Below, piece by piece: positions 28,946 through 37,119 of a DNA stretch of 39,922 nucleotides. This DNA comes from an uncultured bacterium (GTDB lineage Bacteria > Patescibacteriota > Minisyncoccia > Phycocordibacterales > UBA918). Where the stretch lies: positions 1 through 39,922 of the forward strand of contig CAJWTE010000002.1 in assembly GCA_913046815.1 (NCBI GenBank), read 5' to 3'. The stretch's first letter is position 1. Each line of letters opens with the position of its first letter. Made by a program: the position numbers and the translations under genes. Under the pieces are notes generated by a model. That model had not been told where the DNA came from. It worked only from the letters and a program-made list of their open reading frames with translations, and made no database searches.

Positions 28946-28983
28946 AAATATACACGCATGCATTAATGCATGCGTGTATATTT
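28946..28983. terminator. Perfect 38-base palindrome between ddl and the secreted protein gene
   Basis: AAATATACACGCATGCATT is followed directly by its complement. On the minus strand it lies 13 bases after the stop of the secreted protein gene and upstream of ddl, consistent with a terminator; the outer pairs supply an A/U end. Confidence 0.6.
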
Positions 28984-28996
28984 TACTTTTTTAACA

Positions 28997-29929
28997 CTAA
29001 TCGGTCTCAAAATCTTCAGTACCACCACATATCAGTGTATCGTCACCGTCATCGTCTTCATACTCAACACAAATAGAGTAATAGTGGTCGGTGTTGTCGT
29101 CTAAGCTATAGACCGTTCTTTCATATGTCTCCCTACCATCTAAGTTCGTATCCACACTCACCTTTTGTAGATCATCTCCATCTTCGTCTACGTCATAGTA
29201 AGAATCATAATCTCTATCTACATCGTCTATCTGATCCTCATCTTCACCGTAAACAAAGAATACGCGACCATTATCAAAATCATTCATGTCTACTCTGCCA
29301 CTTAGCTCTGCACTGGTTTCTCGTACATTGCTAGCGTTGTAAGTAATGACATCTGGCTCATCATCATAACGACTCCGACTACCGTCTATAGTTTCAAAAG
29401 ACAAAGTCCTACCATAGACTCTCTTTCTGTCTGGGCTTTCTGCTACTGCACGATAATAGTAACGCTGGTCGTCACTTAGATTAGTTAATTCAGCTTCAAA
29501 AACATAGTCGTCGTAGCGATCAATACGGTAATCTCTGGTAGTGTAGCCGAAGCTTGAAGACCGGCCATACTCAAACCACACATCGGCATAACTCACGTTG
29601 TTTAAGTCTATATCTCCAGAAACTAAAGCTCGTGAGTCTGTCACCCACCTTGGGTTAAGAGTAACCAGATCAATCGCACCACTGGTAGAGACACCGAGTA
29701 CACGGCCGTCTCCATAGTAGGTAGTAGGTGTATATGAGTAATAACTGTAACTACTGTCTAAACGTAACAGTTCAGTCAGTAGGACTTGAATTTGATCTAA
29801 AAGAGCTTGTCTAGTGTTGTAGTAGCTACCAGTATAAGTTTGGGCTGATGCAGCCGGAGAAGTAAATATAAATACCATGACTACCACTACAATCACAGAC
29901 ATAGCTAAGAATAGTTGCTTGTATTTCAT
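28997..29929 (-). CDS. Secreted acidic protein with two Fn3-like repeats
   Basis: The exact family is not recognised. A clear signal peptide (about residues 1-29, ending ASAQ) is followed by a Tyr/Ser-rich stretch and two related beta-domains. Repeat 1 (about 95-180) reads LVSGDIDLNNVSYADVWFEYG...AELTNLSDDQRYYYRAVA...GRTLSFET. Repeat 2 (about 205-308) reads AELSGRVDMNDFDNGRVFFVYG...TVYSLDDNTDHYYSICV...GTEDFET. This fits fibronectin-III-like domains found in surface proteins of this group. Extreme Asp/Tyr content suggests metal binding or a surface role. It sits between murF and ddl, with a palindromic terminator after it. Confidence 0.8.
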   Translation of the reverse strand: MKYKQLFLAMSVIVVVVMVFIFTSPAASAQTYTGSYYNTRQALLDQIQVLLTELLRLDSSYSYYSYTPTTYYGDGRVLGVSTSGAIDLVTLNPRWVTDSRALVSGDIDLNNVSYADVWFEYGRSSSFGYTTRDYRIDRYDDYVFEAELTNLSDDQRYYYRAVAESPDRKRVYGRTLSFETIDGSRSRYDDEPDVITYNASNVRETSAELSGRVDMNDFDNGRVFFVYGEDEDQIDDVDRDYDSYYDVDEDGDDLQKVSVDTNLDGRETYERTVYSLDDNTDHYYSICVEYEDDDGDDTLICGGTEDFETD

Positions 29930-30014
29930 ATTTGACTATATGAACATAAATAAAGTTAACGAACAACATAAGCATCAAATTAAGACACACTGAGTCAGAG
30001 TCGTAAATATAACC

Positions 30015-31304
30015 CTATTTCGCTTTCCATTCTGTACTTTGTCGAGTAAGAAGTTCGGCAGCTTTATCCGGTTCAATCATTATTTCTTCTACTAGTTTTT
30101 CCGCCCGAATACTTTGTGAGGCTTTCACAAGTATAATGTCACCCTCTTGCAACTTACTTTGGAGCTCGTTATAAGCCTTTTCTACTTTATCATACTGCCA
30201 AATGTGCTTTTCACTCATTCCATTCTCAAGAGCCCCTTCGGCAATTTTTCTGGCCCTAACACCTATTGTGACTAAGGCATCACAATACTTACCTACCAAA
30301 GCCCCTATTTTTTCATGCTCCTCGGTAGAATATTGACCAAGCTCCAACATATCACCCAACACAGCGACCTTTCTACCCTCTGTTTCTATTTCATTCAATG
30401 CCAGTAAGGCTCTTTCTAAAGCGATGGGAGAGGAATTATATGTATCGTCAACAATCAAAGTGTCTTTGAGACCTTTGACTAGCTTCATTCGTCCAGCTGG
30501 AGTCTGGTGCTCTTTGAGTGCTTCGGCAGATTGATGTAGTGACATGGAGAACAGAGATCCTACTGCCATGGCAGCGGCGTAACTATAGGCATGCTGTACT
30601 CCTAAAGAACCGGTGACATTGACACTCTCCTCCTCTCCTTCATGCGAAATCAGAAAGCTAAATCCTACAGGTCTATCATCCACATAGGCTATATCATCGC
30701 CAGTAATGGAAAAGTCAGATTGGGAGTAGCGACTATATCCTATATTCTTTTGCCTCACGGCGGCAACGACCTGATTGATCTTTTCATCGTCGTGGTTGTA
30801 TACAAGCACCCCTTCTTCATTCAATGAATTGACCAAAACCAACTTCTCTTCTATAACAGCTTCCGGTGAATCAAAGAACTCGACATGCACTGGTACTTCA
30901 GGAAGTCTTGTAAGCACTACAATATCTGGTTTTATCCAGCTACAGTGCCTCTGCATGTCTCCTGGCTGATCGACACCCATTTCCAAAACCAACACCTCCG
31001 GATACTTACCTGGAAATAACACCCACATAGCACCTTCGATAATATTTTTCATCCACTTCACTGGACTACTCCAAGCATTAGAAACACCCAAAACTGTTAG
31101 AGGTACACCAATGTCAGAATTGAAGCTCTTTTCACTTTTCCTAACATTGGTTTTTGCCTTGAGTACCGAATAGATTGCATCCTTAGTAGCTGTCTTACCG
31201 ACACTTCCGGTCACTGCTATAATTTGTGGCTTTGTTCTTTTGAGCAACAATTTTGCTTCCAAAGTAATAATGTAGACAATAATTTTTTTAGCAATTTCTT
31301 TCAT
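30015..31304 (-). CDS. murF: UDP-MurNAc-tripeptide--D-Ala-D-Ala ligase MurF
   Basis: Adds the D-Ala-D-Ala dipeptide (made by Ddl) to the peptidoglycan precursor, in the cytoplasm. The Mur-ligase P-loop TGSVGKT is at residues 32-38; LEMGVDQPGDM, VLVYNHDD, VDDTYNSSPIALERAL and VLGDMLELG are MurF signatures. The 429 residues are near normal. The N-terminal UDP-binding domain is short. It lies two bases after ftsI and so belongs to the mraZ-rsmH-ftsL-ftsI-murF operon. Confidence 0.96.
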   Translation of the reverse strand: MKEIAKKIIVYIITLEAKLLLKRTKPQIIAVTGSVGKTATKDAIYSVLKAKTNVRKSEKSFNSDIGVPLTVLGVSNAWSSPVKWMKNIIEGAMWVLFPGKYPEVLVLEMGVDQPGDMQRHCSWIKPDIVVLTRLPEVPVHVEFFDSPEAVIEEKLVLVNSLNEEGVLVYNHDDEKINQVVAAVRQKNIGYSRYSQSDFSITGDDIAYVDDRPVGFSFLISHEGEEESVNVTGSLGVQHAYSYAAAMAVGSLFSMSLHQSAEALKEHQTPAGRMKLVKGLKDTLIVDDTYNSSPIALERALLALNEIETEGRKVAVLGDMLELGQYSTEEHEKIGALVGKYCDALVTIGVRARKIAEGALENGMSEKHIWQYDKVEKAYNELQSKLQEGDIILVKASQSIRAEKLVEEIMIEPDKAAELLTRQSTEWKAK

Positions 31305-31306
31305 AT

Positions 31307-33022
31307 TTATCGGTCAGGTGGTATTTGATAATAATTAATCAAGAAGTTCGTAAGGTCCATAAATGGCTCAGTTAATGTTTCAGACGCATACCTAATCTCC
31401 TTAGGTTCTACAGTATACAGGAAAATTAAAAACTCCGGATCATACGAAGGAAAATATCCAAAGAAAGAGTGTAGGTATCTATCATCATAGTATCCTCCAT
31501 TTTCTTCATCTGCTATCTGAGCAGTGCCTGTTTTAGCAGCGACGCTGTAGCGTTCTTGCTTATGTATACCGTCCCTCAAAGCATCATCTACGACTACCGT
31601 CAGCATGCGTGATATCTCTTCGCTAGTTTCTTCTGCAAAAATGGTTTCTGGTGCACCTTGCTCGATTTGTGTCCGAGTACCGTCTTGATATTCTATCCTC
31701 TCTACCAAGTGCGGGGTAATTAGTTTGCCTCCATTTGCCAAGGATGATAAAGCTCTAACAGCAGCCACTGGTGTTAGAGCTATACCCTGACCAAAAGAGG
31801 CCGTAACGTACTCCACATCTCGTGGTGAGTGTAAGTTGGAAACCAAACCAGTGGCTTCGTTGGGTAGATCTATATTGGTAAGAGTTCCCAAACCAAGCGC
31901 TAGAAAGTAATCTCTAAACTTTGTCTTACCCATTTGTTGCACCACAAAGGCCACACCTGTATTCAATGATTGATTTAACACTTCCTGCATGTCAACAGTA
32001 CCTCTCCCCCGTCCGTCATAGTTACTTATGGTGTAATCATCCAATTTGATTTGGCCTGCATCGTAATAAGTTGTGTAAGATGACACTGCCCGATCATCAA
32101 TGCCCGAGGCCATTGTAAGTGGCTTAATGATAGACCCAAACTCATAAACATTCTCCACCAACGGATTTCTAAAATCCTCAATTGGTACTCCATTTCTGTT
32201 ATTAAGATCAAATGTTGGAACGGCATCTAAGGCATAGATAGCACCTGTTTTAGGATTAATAATGATCCCACCGGTCACTTTGCTATTCCATGTTGTGTGT
32301 GTTTCCTGGAGAGTCTGCTGCAAAACACGCGACACTGTAGGCTCCAAGGTGGTCACAATGTCACCAGCCTTATCCTCTTGATGCTGAAACACCAGGTTCT
32401 CAATGTTACTAAATATCTCCGCAAACAAATTGACTTCAATTGTATTCTCACCTTGATTTAGGGTTGATTCATAGAATCTTTCCAATCCATATCTACCAGT
32501 CGGCTTGTCACTTTTCTGTGTTAGGCCTGTAAAACCAATTGTCCTGGCGGCCATTGTTTCACCGGGGTAATACCGCCACTGATTTTTATACAAAGAGACA
32601 CCAGTTAAGTTTAGTTTGGATACTTCTATAGCGTCATCATTGTCCAACTTATCTTCAATCTCCACATAAGTACGACTCTCCAATGTCGCTCTATCAATAA
32701 ATAATTCTTTTCCAATACTTAAGTAAGGTTGTAGTGAGTTGTATAAGGTAGCCGCATCTACCACCAGTGTTGGGTTCACAGCCAGTACATAACCTGCACG
32801 TATAGTGGCAGCCGACACTTTCTCGCCATCTAATGTAACAAAAAAAATATTACCTCGTTCGTAGAGATCATTAACTGTATGTACATACTGTTTGTTGGCA
32901 GCTTCTACATACTGTTCATGGTGTACGATTTGTATAAAGTACAAACGTACTAACAAAATCAACGCCAAGCCCAGGACCAGACCAGTTATGAGACGTATCC
33001 GAAGTATCGCGGTCTTTCTCAT
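31307..33022 (-). CDS. ftsI: Division transpeptidase FtsI (PBP3 / PBP2B type)
   Basis: Class B penicillin-binding protein that cross-links septal peptidoglycan. An N-terminal membrane anchor (about residues 10-30) and a dimerisation domain (RGNIFF, YPGETMAARTIGFTG, GLERFYE) precede the transpeptidase domain. Active site: SIIK with Ser297 and Lys300, SLN at 352-354, and KTG at 497-499. The 571 residues are normal. It follows ftsL by a few bases. Position after rsmH and ftsL identifies it as FtsI rather than the elongation PBP2. Confidence 0.95.
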   Translation of the reverse strand: MRKTAILRIRLITGLVLGLALILLVRLYFIQIVHHEQYVEAANKQYVHTVNDLYERGNIFFVTLDGEKVSAATIRAGYVLAVNPTLVVDAATLYNSLQPYLSIGKELFIDRATLESRTYVEIEDKLDNDDAIEVSKLNLTGVSLYKNQWRYYPGETMAARTIGFTGLTQKSDKPTGRYGLERFYESTLNQGENTIEVNLFAEIFSNIENLVFQHQEDKAGDIVTTLEPTVSRVLQQTLQETHTTWNSKVTGGIIINPKTGAIYALDAVPTFDLNNRNGVPIEDFRNPLVENVYEFGSIIKPLTMASGIDDRAVSSYTTYYDAGQIKLDDYTISNYDGRGRGTVDMQEVLNQSLNTGVAFVVQQMGKTKFRDYFLALGLGTLTNIDLPNEATGLVSNLHSPRDVEYVTASFGQGIALTPVAAVRALSSLANGGKLITPHLVERIEYQDGTRTQIEQGAPETIFAEETSEEISRMLTVVVDDALRDGIHKQERYSVAAKTGTAQIADEENGGYYDDRYLHSFFGYFPSYDPEFLIFLYTVEPKEIRYASETLTEPFMDLTNFLINYYQIPPDR

Positions 33023-33028
33023 CTTTCA

Positions 33029-33343
33029 TTAGTTTCCGGTCGACAATACTAGAGTACTAACAGAACGATCAGCAAAAAGCTTCTTATTGTCGTTAGGGAT
33101 AAAACCTTTTTCTATTGCCAGCTCAGTATTTATGGAATTCTGAGCCAAGATATAGTCTGTTTCCAATTCCGCTATTTTTGATTCCAATTCAATTATTGAC
33201 TTGGCTACTTCTTTTCTCACCACTGTATGTAAAATTGTGCTGCTTACAAAGTACATATACATCAAAGCCAGAAATACTAATACTCCAAACATCATCATGA
33301 GTATTTTACTGTCTCTTTGTACTATGTCAGTAGTGACGTTCAT
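33029..33343 (-). CDS. ftsL: FtsL-like division protein
   Basis: A 104-residue bitopic membrane protein: short cytoplasmic N-terminus, one membrane helix (about residues 15-37), then a coiled-coil region (VVRKEVAKSIIELESKIAELETDYI). Sequence is poorly conserved in this family; assignment rests on topology and on its place between rsmH and ftsI. FtsL works with FtsB and FtsQ to activate septal wall synthesis. Its ATG overlaps the end of rsmH by four bases. Confidence 0.8.
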   Translation of the reverse strand: MNVTTDIVQRDSKILMMMFGVLVFLALMYMYFVSSTILHTVVRKEVAKSIIELESKIAELETDYILAQNSINTELAIEKGFIPNDNKKLFADRSVSTLVLSTGN

Positions 33344-34215
33344 ATTTTTTCTAAAATTCTTAGTTTTGCGCTCCGTGAACGCGGATTGATAATTACTTCT
33401 TCTGGTGTAGGAGTGATTGGTTTTTTGTTAATCAGACGAGCAAGCTTTTGATTTTTTAAATCTCTAAAGGTGTTTTTTACTAGGCGATCTTCTAAGCTGT
33501 GAAAGCTTATAATGACCATGCGTCCGCCAGTAGCGAGAGATAGAAAACCATCTTTCAACAAAGTTTCAAGAGAGCCCAATTCATCGTTCACAGCGATTCT
33601 TATAGCTTGGAATGTTTTAGTAGCAGGATGAATTCTGCTTCTGCGATAAAACCTGCCCACAGCTCCATCCACAATGTTGGCAAGCTGCGCCGAAGTCTCG
33701 ATGGATTCTTGTTGTCTGCTCTGTACAATTGCTTGTGCAATTTTTCGAGCAGCTCTTTCCTCACCATAGTGATAAATAATGTCGGCTAGGTTTTCTTCGT
33801 CCCAAGCATTTACAACATCATGAGCAGTAAAAACATGTTGGTCTGGATTGCCAAACGTCATCAGCAACGGTTCTTCAACCTTAAACGAAAAACCCTTCCC
33901 ACCCTCTTCAAACTGCTCACTGCGCCAACCAAGGTCAGCGATGATTGCGTCAGGCTTCATATTGGATGCCTCAACTAACGTTGCAATGTTTCTAAAGTTG
34001 TCGACTTTTACAGTAAGTCTCTGGTCCATTAGACCGGACTTCTCGAAAGCCTCGGGGTCTAAGTCTATTGCCAACAGTTTTCCTTTTGGCTCTAAACAGT
34101 GAAGAATAGCTTTTGAATGACCGCCTCCACCAAACGTACAATCCACTACTTGACTGTCTCTTTTTAAATTAAGTCCTGTTACTGCTTCTTCTTTTAGAAC
34201 TGTTATGTGTTGCAT
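33340..34215 (-). CDS. rsmH: 16S rRNA (cytosine-1402-N4)-methyltransferase RsmH (MraW)
   Basis: S-adenosylmethionine-dependent enzyme that methylates N4 of C1402 in 16S rRNA. MQHITVLKEEAVTGL, DCTFGGGGHSKAIL (cofactor loop), IDLDPEA, IADLGWRSEQFEEGGKGFSF and ISFHSLEDRLVKNTFR are diagnostic. In most homologues the DLG motif reads DLGVSS; here it is DLGWRS. The 291 residues are normal. It lies 27 bases after mraZ. Confidence 0.96.
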   Translation of the reverse strand: MQHITVLKEEAVTGLNLKRDSQVVDCTFGGGGHSKAILHCLEPKGKLLAIDLDPEAFEKSGLMDQRLTVKVDNFRNIATLVEASNMKPDAIIADLGWRSEQFEEGGKGFSFKVEEPLLMTFGNPDQHVFTAHDVVNAWDEENLADIIYHYGEERAARKIAQAIVQSRQQESIETSAQLANIVDGAVGRFYRRSRIHPATKTFQAIRIAVNDELGSLETLLKDGFLSLATGGRMVIISFHSLEDRLVKNTFRDLKNQKLARLINKKPITPTPEEVIINPRSRSAKLRILEKI

Positions 34216-34242
34216 ATTGCGGCTTGACCCGCTGAGCGGGTT

Positions 34243-34677
34243 TTATAGGACGCCTATGTCACCGAGTTTTTCTGCCAAGTCATCGGCTTTGCTCTCTATT
34301 TGCTTTTTGTAAGCGTTCCACCTTTTTTCATCCCAAACTTCTACTCGGTCATAAATACCTGCAAGGACTACTTTGGCATCTAGCCTGGCAAAGTCCTTTA
34401 AAAAATCTGGAATCAAAATACGTCCAATTTTATCAACCTCCACTTCAACCGCTCCCGAAAGGAAGAATCGATTGAAACTTCGCGTATCCGCTTGCCCGAG
34501 TGGCAACTTCGCTACCTTATCGGTAATCTGTCGCCACTCAGCGAGAGGATAAACGAAGAGACAGTTATCAAGTCCTCGGGTCAACACCAACTTTTTACCA
34601 AGCTCTTTGCGCCACTTACTGGGCAAAGATAGCCTCTTCTTGGTATCTAGTGTATGAGTGTATTCTCCGATTAACAT
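34243..34677 (-). CDS. mraZ: Transcriptional regulator MraZ
   Basis: DNA-binding AbrB-like repressor at the head of the division and cell wall cluster. The start is set at 34677 because MLIGEYTHTLDTKKRLSLPSKWR matches the family N-terminus; an ATG 18 bases upstream is possible. Two MraZ repeats are visible: the first at residues 1-45, the second with AVEVEVDKIGRILIPDFLKDFA. The 144 residues fit the family. Direct repeats of GTGG with 10-bp spacing upstream are its probable operator. Confidence 0.95.
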   Translation of the reverse strand: MLIGEYTHTLDTKKRLSLPSKWRKELGKKLVLTRGLDNCLFVYPLAEWRQITDKVAKLPLGQADTRSFNRFFLSGAVEVEVDKIGRILIPDFLKDFARLDAKVVLAGIYDRVEVWDEKRWNAYKKQIESKADDLAEKLGDIGVL

Positions 34678-34698
34678 ACTTGATAGCTTGAGCATTCC

Positions 34699-34733
34699 CT
34701 GATAGTGGTCGTGAACTTCATGCTCACTATCAG
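34699..34733 (-). promoter_or_regulatory. Hairpin in the mraZ leader
   Basis: CTGATAGTG (34699-34707) and CACTATCAG (34725-34733) form a perfect 9-bp stem in the untranslated leader, 22 bases before the mraZ start. It may influence translation. Confidence 0.45.
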
Positions 34734-34762
34734 AGAAAACTCGAACGATATACTATATTCAT

Positions 34763-34823
34763 AGTATACCACTATCTCCCACCACGTTTACATTATATAC
34801 CACCTTCTCCCACCGACAACCAC
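34763..34823 (-). promoter_or_regulatory. mraZ promoters with MraZ-box repeats
   Basis: On the minus strand GTGG recurs with exact 10-bp spacing: three times (34820-34823, 34810-34813, 34800-34803) just before TATAAT (34792-34797), and twice (34779-34782, 34769-34772) just before TATACT (34763-34768). TTGTCG (34814-34819) can serve as -35 for the first. MraZ is known to bind direct repeats of this spacing. Confidence 0.75.
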
Positions 34824-34828
34824 TTATG

Positions 34829-34862
34829 CACACAAAAATCACCTAGCGGTGATTTTTGTGTG
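34829..34862. terminator. Perfect 15-bp hairpin terminator upstream of the mraZ promoter
   Basis: CACACAAAAATCACC and its complement around TAGC, with A- and T-runs inside the arms. It can insulate mraZ from the lysS unit. Confidence 0.75.
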
Positions 34863-34920
34863 CTGATTAAACAGCGACGAAACGCTCACTAAAAGAGAAA
34901 AGCTGATGATTGTCAGTGGA

Positions 34921-34989
34921 AGTTAGTGGTGGCGATGGAATAACATGGCGCAGTGAAACGAGGAAGTTATGACATTGCCATCACTAACT
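34921..34989 (+). ncRNA. Structured element, second copy of the CGCAGTG/CGAGGA hairpin
   Basis: AGTTAGTGGTGGCGATG (34921-34937) pairs with CATTGCCATCACTAACT (34973-34989) over 17 bases with two wobbles. Then come tandem G-A mismatches (34938-34939 with 34971-34972), a five-pair stem ATAAC/GTTAT (34940-34944 with 34966-34970) and a 21-base loop with CGCAGTG and CGAGGA. The architecture equals that at 5620-5702, while the stem sequences differ. No promoter was seen on the plus strand. The rest of 34863-35050 holds no gene. Confidence 0.55.
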
Positions 34990-35050
34990 CTCTCCGCAAA
35001 ATGCAATCAGTAATTTGTATAACACTATCACTATTGACCTCTATCAGTCA

Positions 35051-36505
35051 TTAGTCCTTGGGACGCATCAAAGGAAACATCTGCGTTTCTCTTAACGGTT
35101 TGTCAATCAAGAAAGAAAACAGTCTCTCACCAAAACCAAAACCACAAGTTGGCGGCATACCGTACTCCAACATCTCAATAAATTCCCAATCAGGCATCAT
35201 TGCCTCTTCATCTCCCCCGTCCAAAAGTTTTTGCTGCTCTTTAAAACGCTTAGCTTGATCTACCGGGTCGTTTAGCTCGCTGTACCCTCTACCCACTTCA
35301 CTACCAGCAATAATTGGTTGGAACATTTCCACTACTGGCTTACCTTCCTTTTGCTTGGCCAACGGTGCAACTAGAAGTGGGTGATTTACCAAAAATGCCG
35401 GCCCAGAGATCTGCTTGCGGCAGTATTTCCAGAGAGTGTCCGTCAAACGTTCTTTATTCTCTCCGTCATACTTTATACCAAGCTCTTCTGCTGTCGCTGC
35501 CATCTCCACTTCAGTGGCTTTGGTAACATCTATCCCGGTTTGCTTTTTAATTTCCTCTACATAGTCAATTTCTTTCCATTCATCAGCCAAGTCAAAAGTG
35601 TGGCCTCTAGTAGTAAACTTTGTAGTACCAAAGACTTCTTTTGCCAGAGTTCGATAGAGTCTTTGGGTCAAATCCATGCCGTCTTTATAGTCTGCGTATG
35701 ACCAATAAAACTCCAGGTTAGTAAACTCTTGCAAATGCTCAGGACTAGTACCTTCGTTACGATAAACTCTTCCCATTTCAAAAGTCTTTGGTATACCAGC
35801 TGCCATCAAACGCTTCTGCCACAATTCACCCATTGAAATACGTAGATACAAATCAATATCAAAGTCATTGTGATGAGTCACAAAAGGTCTGGCCTCAGCT
35901 CCTCCAGTAGTGACTTCCAGTGTTGGTGTCTCAACCTCCATAAAACCTTCCGCCACCATAAATTGTCTAGTGACAGACCAGAACTTTTCTTTCAGACGAA
36001 ACATTTCCACCAGCTCTGGGTTGAGTAATATGTCAAGGTAGCGCTTACGGTATCTTTCATCATCATCCTTAATGCCAAAATGCTCAACCGGAATATTTAC
36101 AATTGCTTTTGTTAAAACCCGCCAATCAGAGACGGCTACCGCTTCTGCACCACGTTTAGTTAGAAATGGGGTACCTTTTACTTCAATAAAATCACCCGGG
36201 TCAATCGCATCATTAAGTAAATCAAACAGTTTCAATCCTACAGCGTCGCGAGAAAAGAAAAACTGCAGCCGGCCGGTACCGTCATAAACATCTGCAAAAG
36301 CTGAGCCGCCGTGTCTACGTAGAGCCATTACTCTACCAGCTACTACAACTTCAGATTCTGAATCAGATAAGTTATCAAAATCATCCAGCACTGACTTATT
36401 GGTATGAGTACGCAAAGATTTGGTGGCGTAGGGATTCATACCAGCCCCTTTCAAAATATCCCTTTTCTTAAGCCTTTCAGCTTTTATTTCCTCCAATGAT
36501 GACAT
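35051..36505 (-). CDS. lysS: Lysyl-tRNA synthetase, class II
   Basis: Charges tRNA-Lys. The N-terminal OB-fold anticodon domain (about residues 50-150, RRHGGSAFADVYDGTGRLQFFF) precedes the class II core. Motif 2 is RVYRNEGTSPEHLQEFTNLEFYWSY; motif 3 is near GFGFGERLFSFLIDKPLRETQMFPLMRP. The 484 residues are normal for the family. The greA terminator lies between greA and this gene, so it probably has its own promoter. Its 3' flank holds the second structured element on the other strand. Confidence 0.97.
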   Translation of the reverse strand: MSSLEEIKAERLKKRDILKGAGMNPYATKSLRTHTNKSVLDDFDNLSDSESEVVVAGRVMALRRHGGSAFADVYDGTGRLQFFFSRDAVGLKLFDLLNDAIDPGDFIEVKGTPFLTKRGAEAVAVSDWRVLTKAIVNIPVEHFGIKDDDERYRKRYLDILLNPELVEMFRLKEKFWSVTRQFMVAEGFMEVETPTLEVTTGGAEARPFVTHHNDFDIDLYLRISMGELWQKRLMAAGIPKTFEMGRVYRNEGTSPEHLQEFTNLEFYWSYADYKDGMDLTQRLYRTLAKEVFGTTKFTTRGHTFDLADEWKEIDYVEEIKKQTGIDVTKATEVEMAATAEELGIKYDGENKERLTDTLWKYCRKQISGPAFLVNHPLLVAPLAKQKEGKPVVEMFQPIIAGSEVGRGYSELNDPVDQAKRFKEQQKLLDGGDEEAMMPDWEFIEMLEYGMPPTCGFGFGERLFSFLIDKPLRETQMFPLMRPKD

Positions 36506-36526
36506 TGCCTTCTATCCTATCGTACA

Positions 36527-36566
36527 GACATAAGCCGCGCAACACTCGTGTTGCGCGGCTTATGTC
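36527..36566. terminator. Perfect 19-bp inverted repeat between greA and lysS
   Basis: GACATAAGCCGCGCAACAC and its complement are separated by two bases, nine bases after the greA stop. A very stable hairpin, most likely a terminator, although the T-run is short. Confidence 0.7.
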
Positions 36567-36575
36567 AATATTTAC

Positions 36576-37046
36576 TTATTCCACTTTAAGCAACTTGTAT
36601 TTTTGTTTTCCGTTTACTGTTTCAAACACAATTTCATCTCCTTTACTCTTACCCATCAAAGCCTCACCGAGAGGTGAAAGATATGATAGTTTGTGTTCAT
36701 GAATATTAGCCTCTTCAGAGCCAACAATGGTGTAACATACGTCGTTCTTCTCTTTGTCTTTTCTTAGACAAACTTCTGATCCAAGTGCTACTACACCGCC
36801 TTTTTTATCATGAGCTACAATCTTTGCTTCTTTCATCACTTGTTCCAAGTGAGAAATTCTCTCCTCAATAGCAGATTGCATATCACGAGCTTCTTGGTAC
36901 TCAGCATTCTCAGATAAGTCTCCGAGACTACGGGCGTATTCCAAAGACTCTGCCACCTCCTTACGACGGACAGTCTTTAGGTGTTCTAATTCCTTTTTCA
37001 ATTCTTCAAATTTCTCTGAAGTTAGATAAGCTTGTGTGTCATTCAT
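36576..37046 (-). CDS. greA: Transcription elongation factor GreA
   Basis: Rescues backtracked RNA polymerase by stimulating transcript cleavage. The N-terminal antiparallel coiled coil (about residues 8-75, LTSEKFEELKKELEHLKTVRRKEV...DLSENAEYQEARDMQ) carries the acidic tip DLSENAEY, and the C-terminal FKBP-like domain has YTIVGSEEAN and SPLGEALMGKSKGDEI. The 156 residues are normal. It has its own promoter just upstream. Confidence 0.97.
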   Translation of the reverse strand: MNDTQAYLTSEKFEELKKELEHLKTVRRKEVAESLEYARSLGDLSENAEYQEARDMQSAIEERISHLEQVMKEAKIVAHDKKGGVVALGSEVCLRKDKEKNDVCYTIVGSEEANIHEHKLSYLSPLGEALMGKSKGDEIVFETVNGKQKYKLLKVE

Positions 37047-37083
37047 ACTCTAAATTGCATCATTGGTGAATATAGTGCAACCA

Positions 37084-37111
37084 ATTATACGCACAAATGC
37101 CCGCGGGTCAA
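37084..37111 (-). promoter_or_regulatory. Promoter of greA
   Basis: On the minus strand TTGACC (37106-37111) and a consensus TATAAT (37084-37089) are separated by 16 bases. The leader is about 30 bases long. Confidence 0.7.
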
Positions 37112-37119
37112 CGAATGGT

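Noticed and set aside
28928..28963. Upstream start of ddl at 28963
   Set aside because: It would include part of the palindromic terminator and a tail unlike the family; MDKKIRVGILFGG at 28927 matches Ddl starts.
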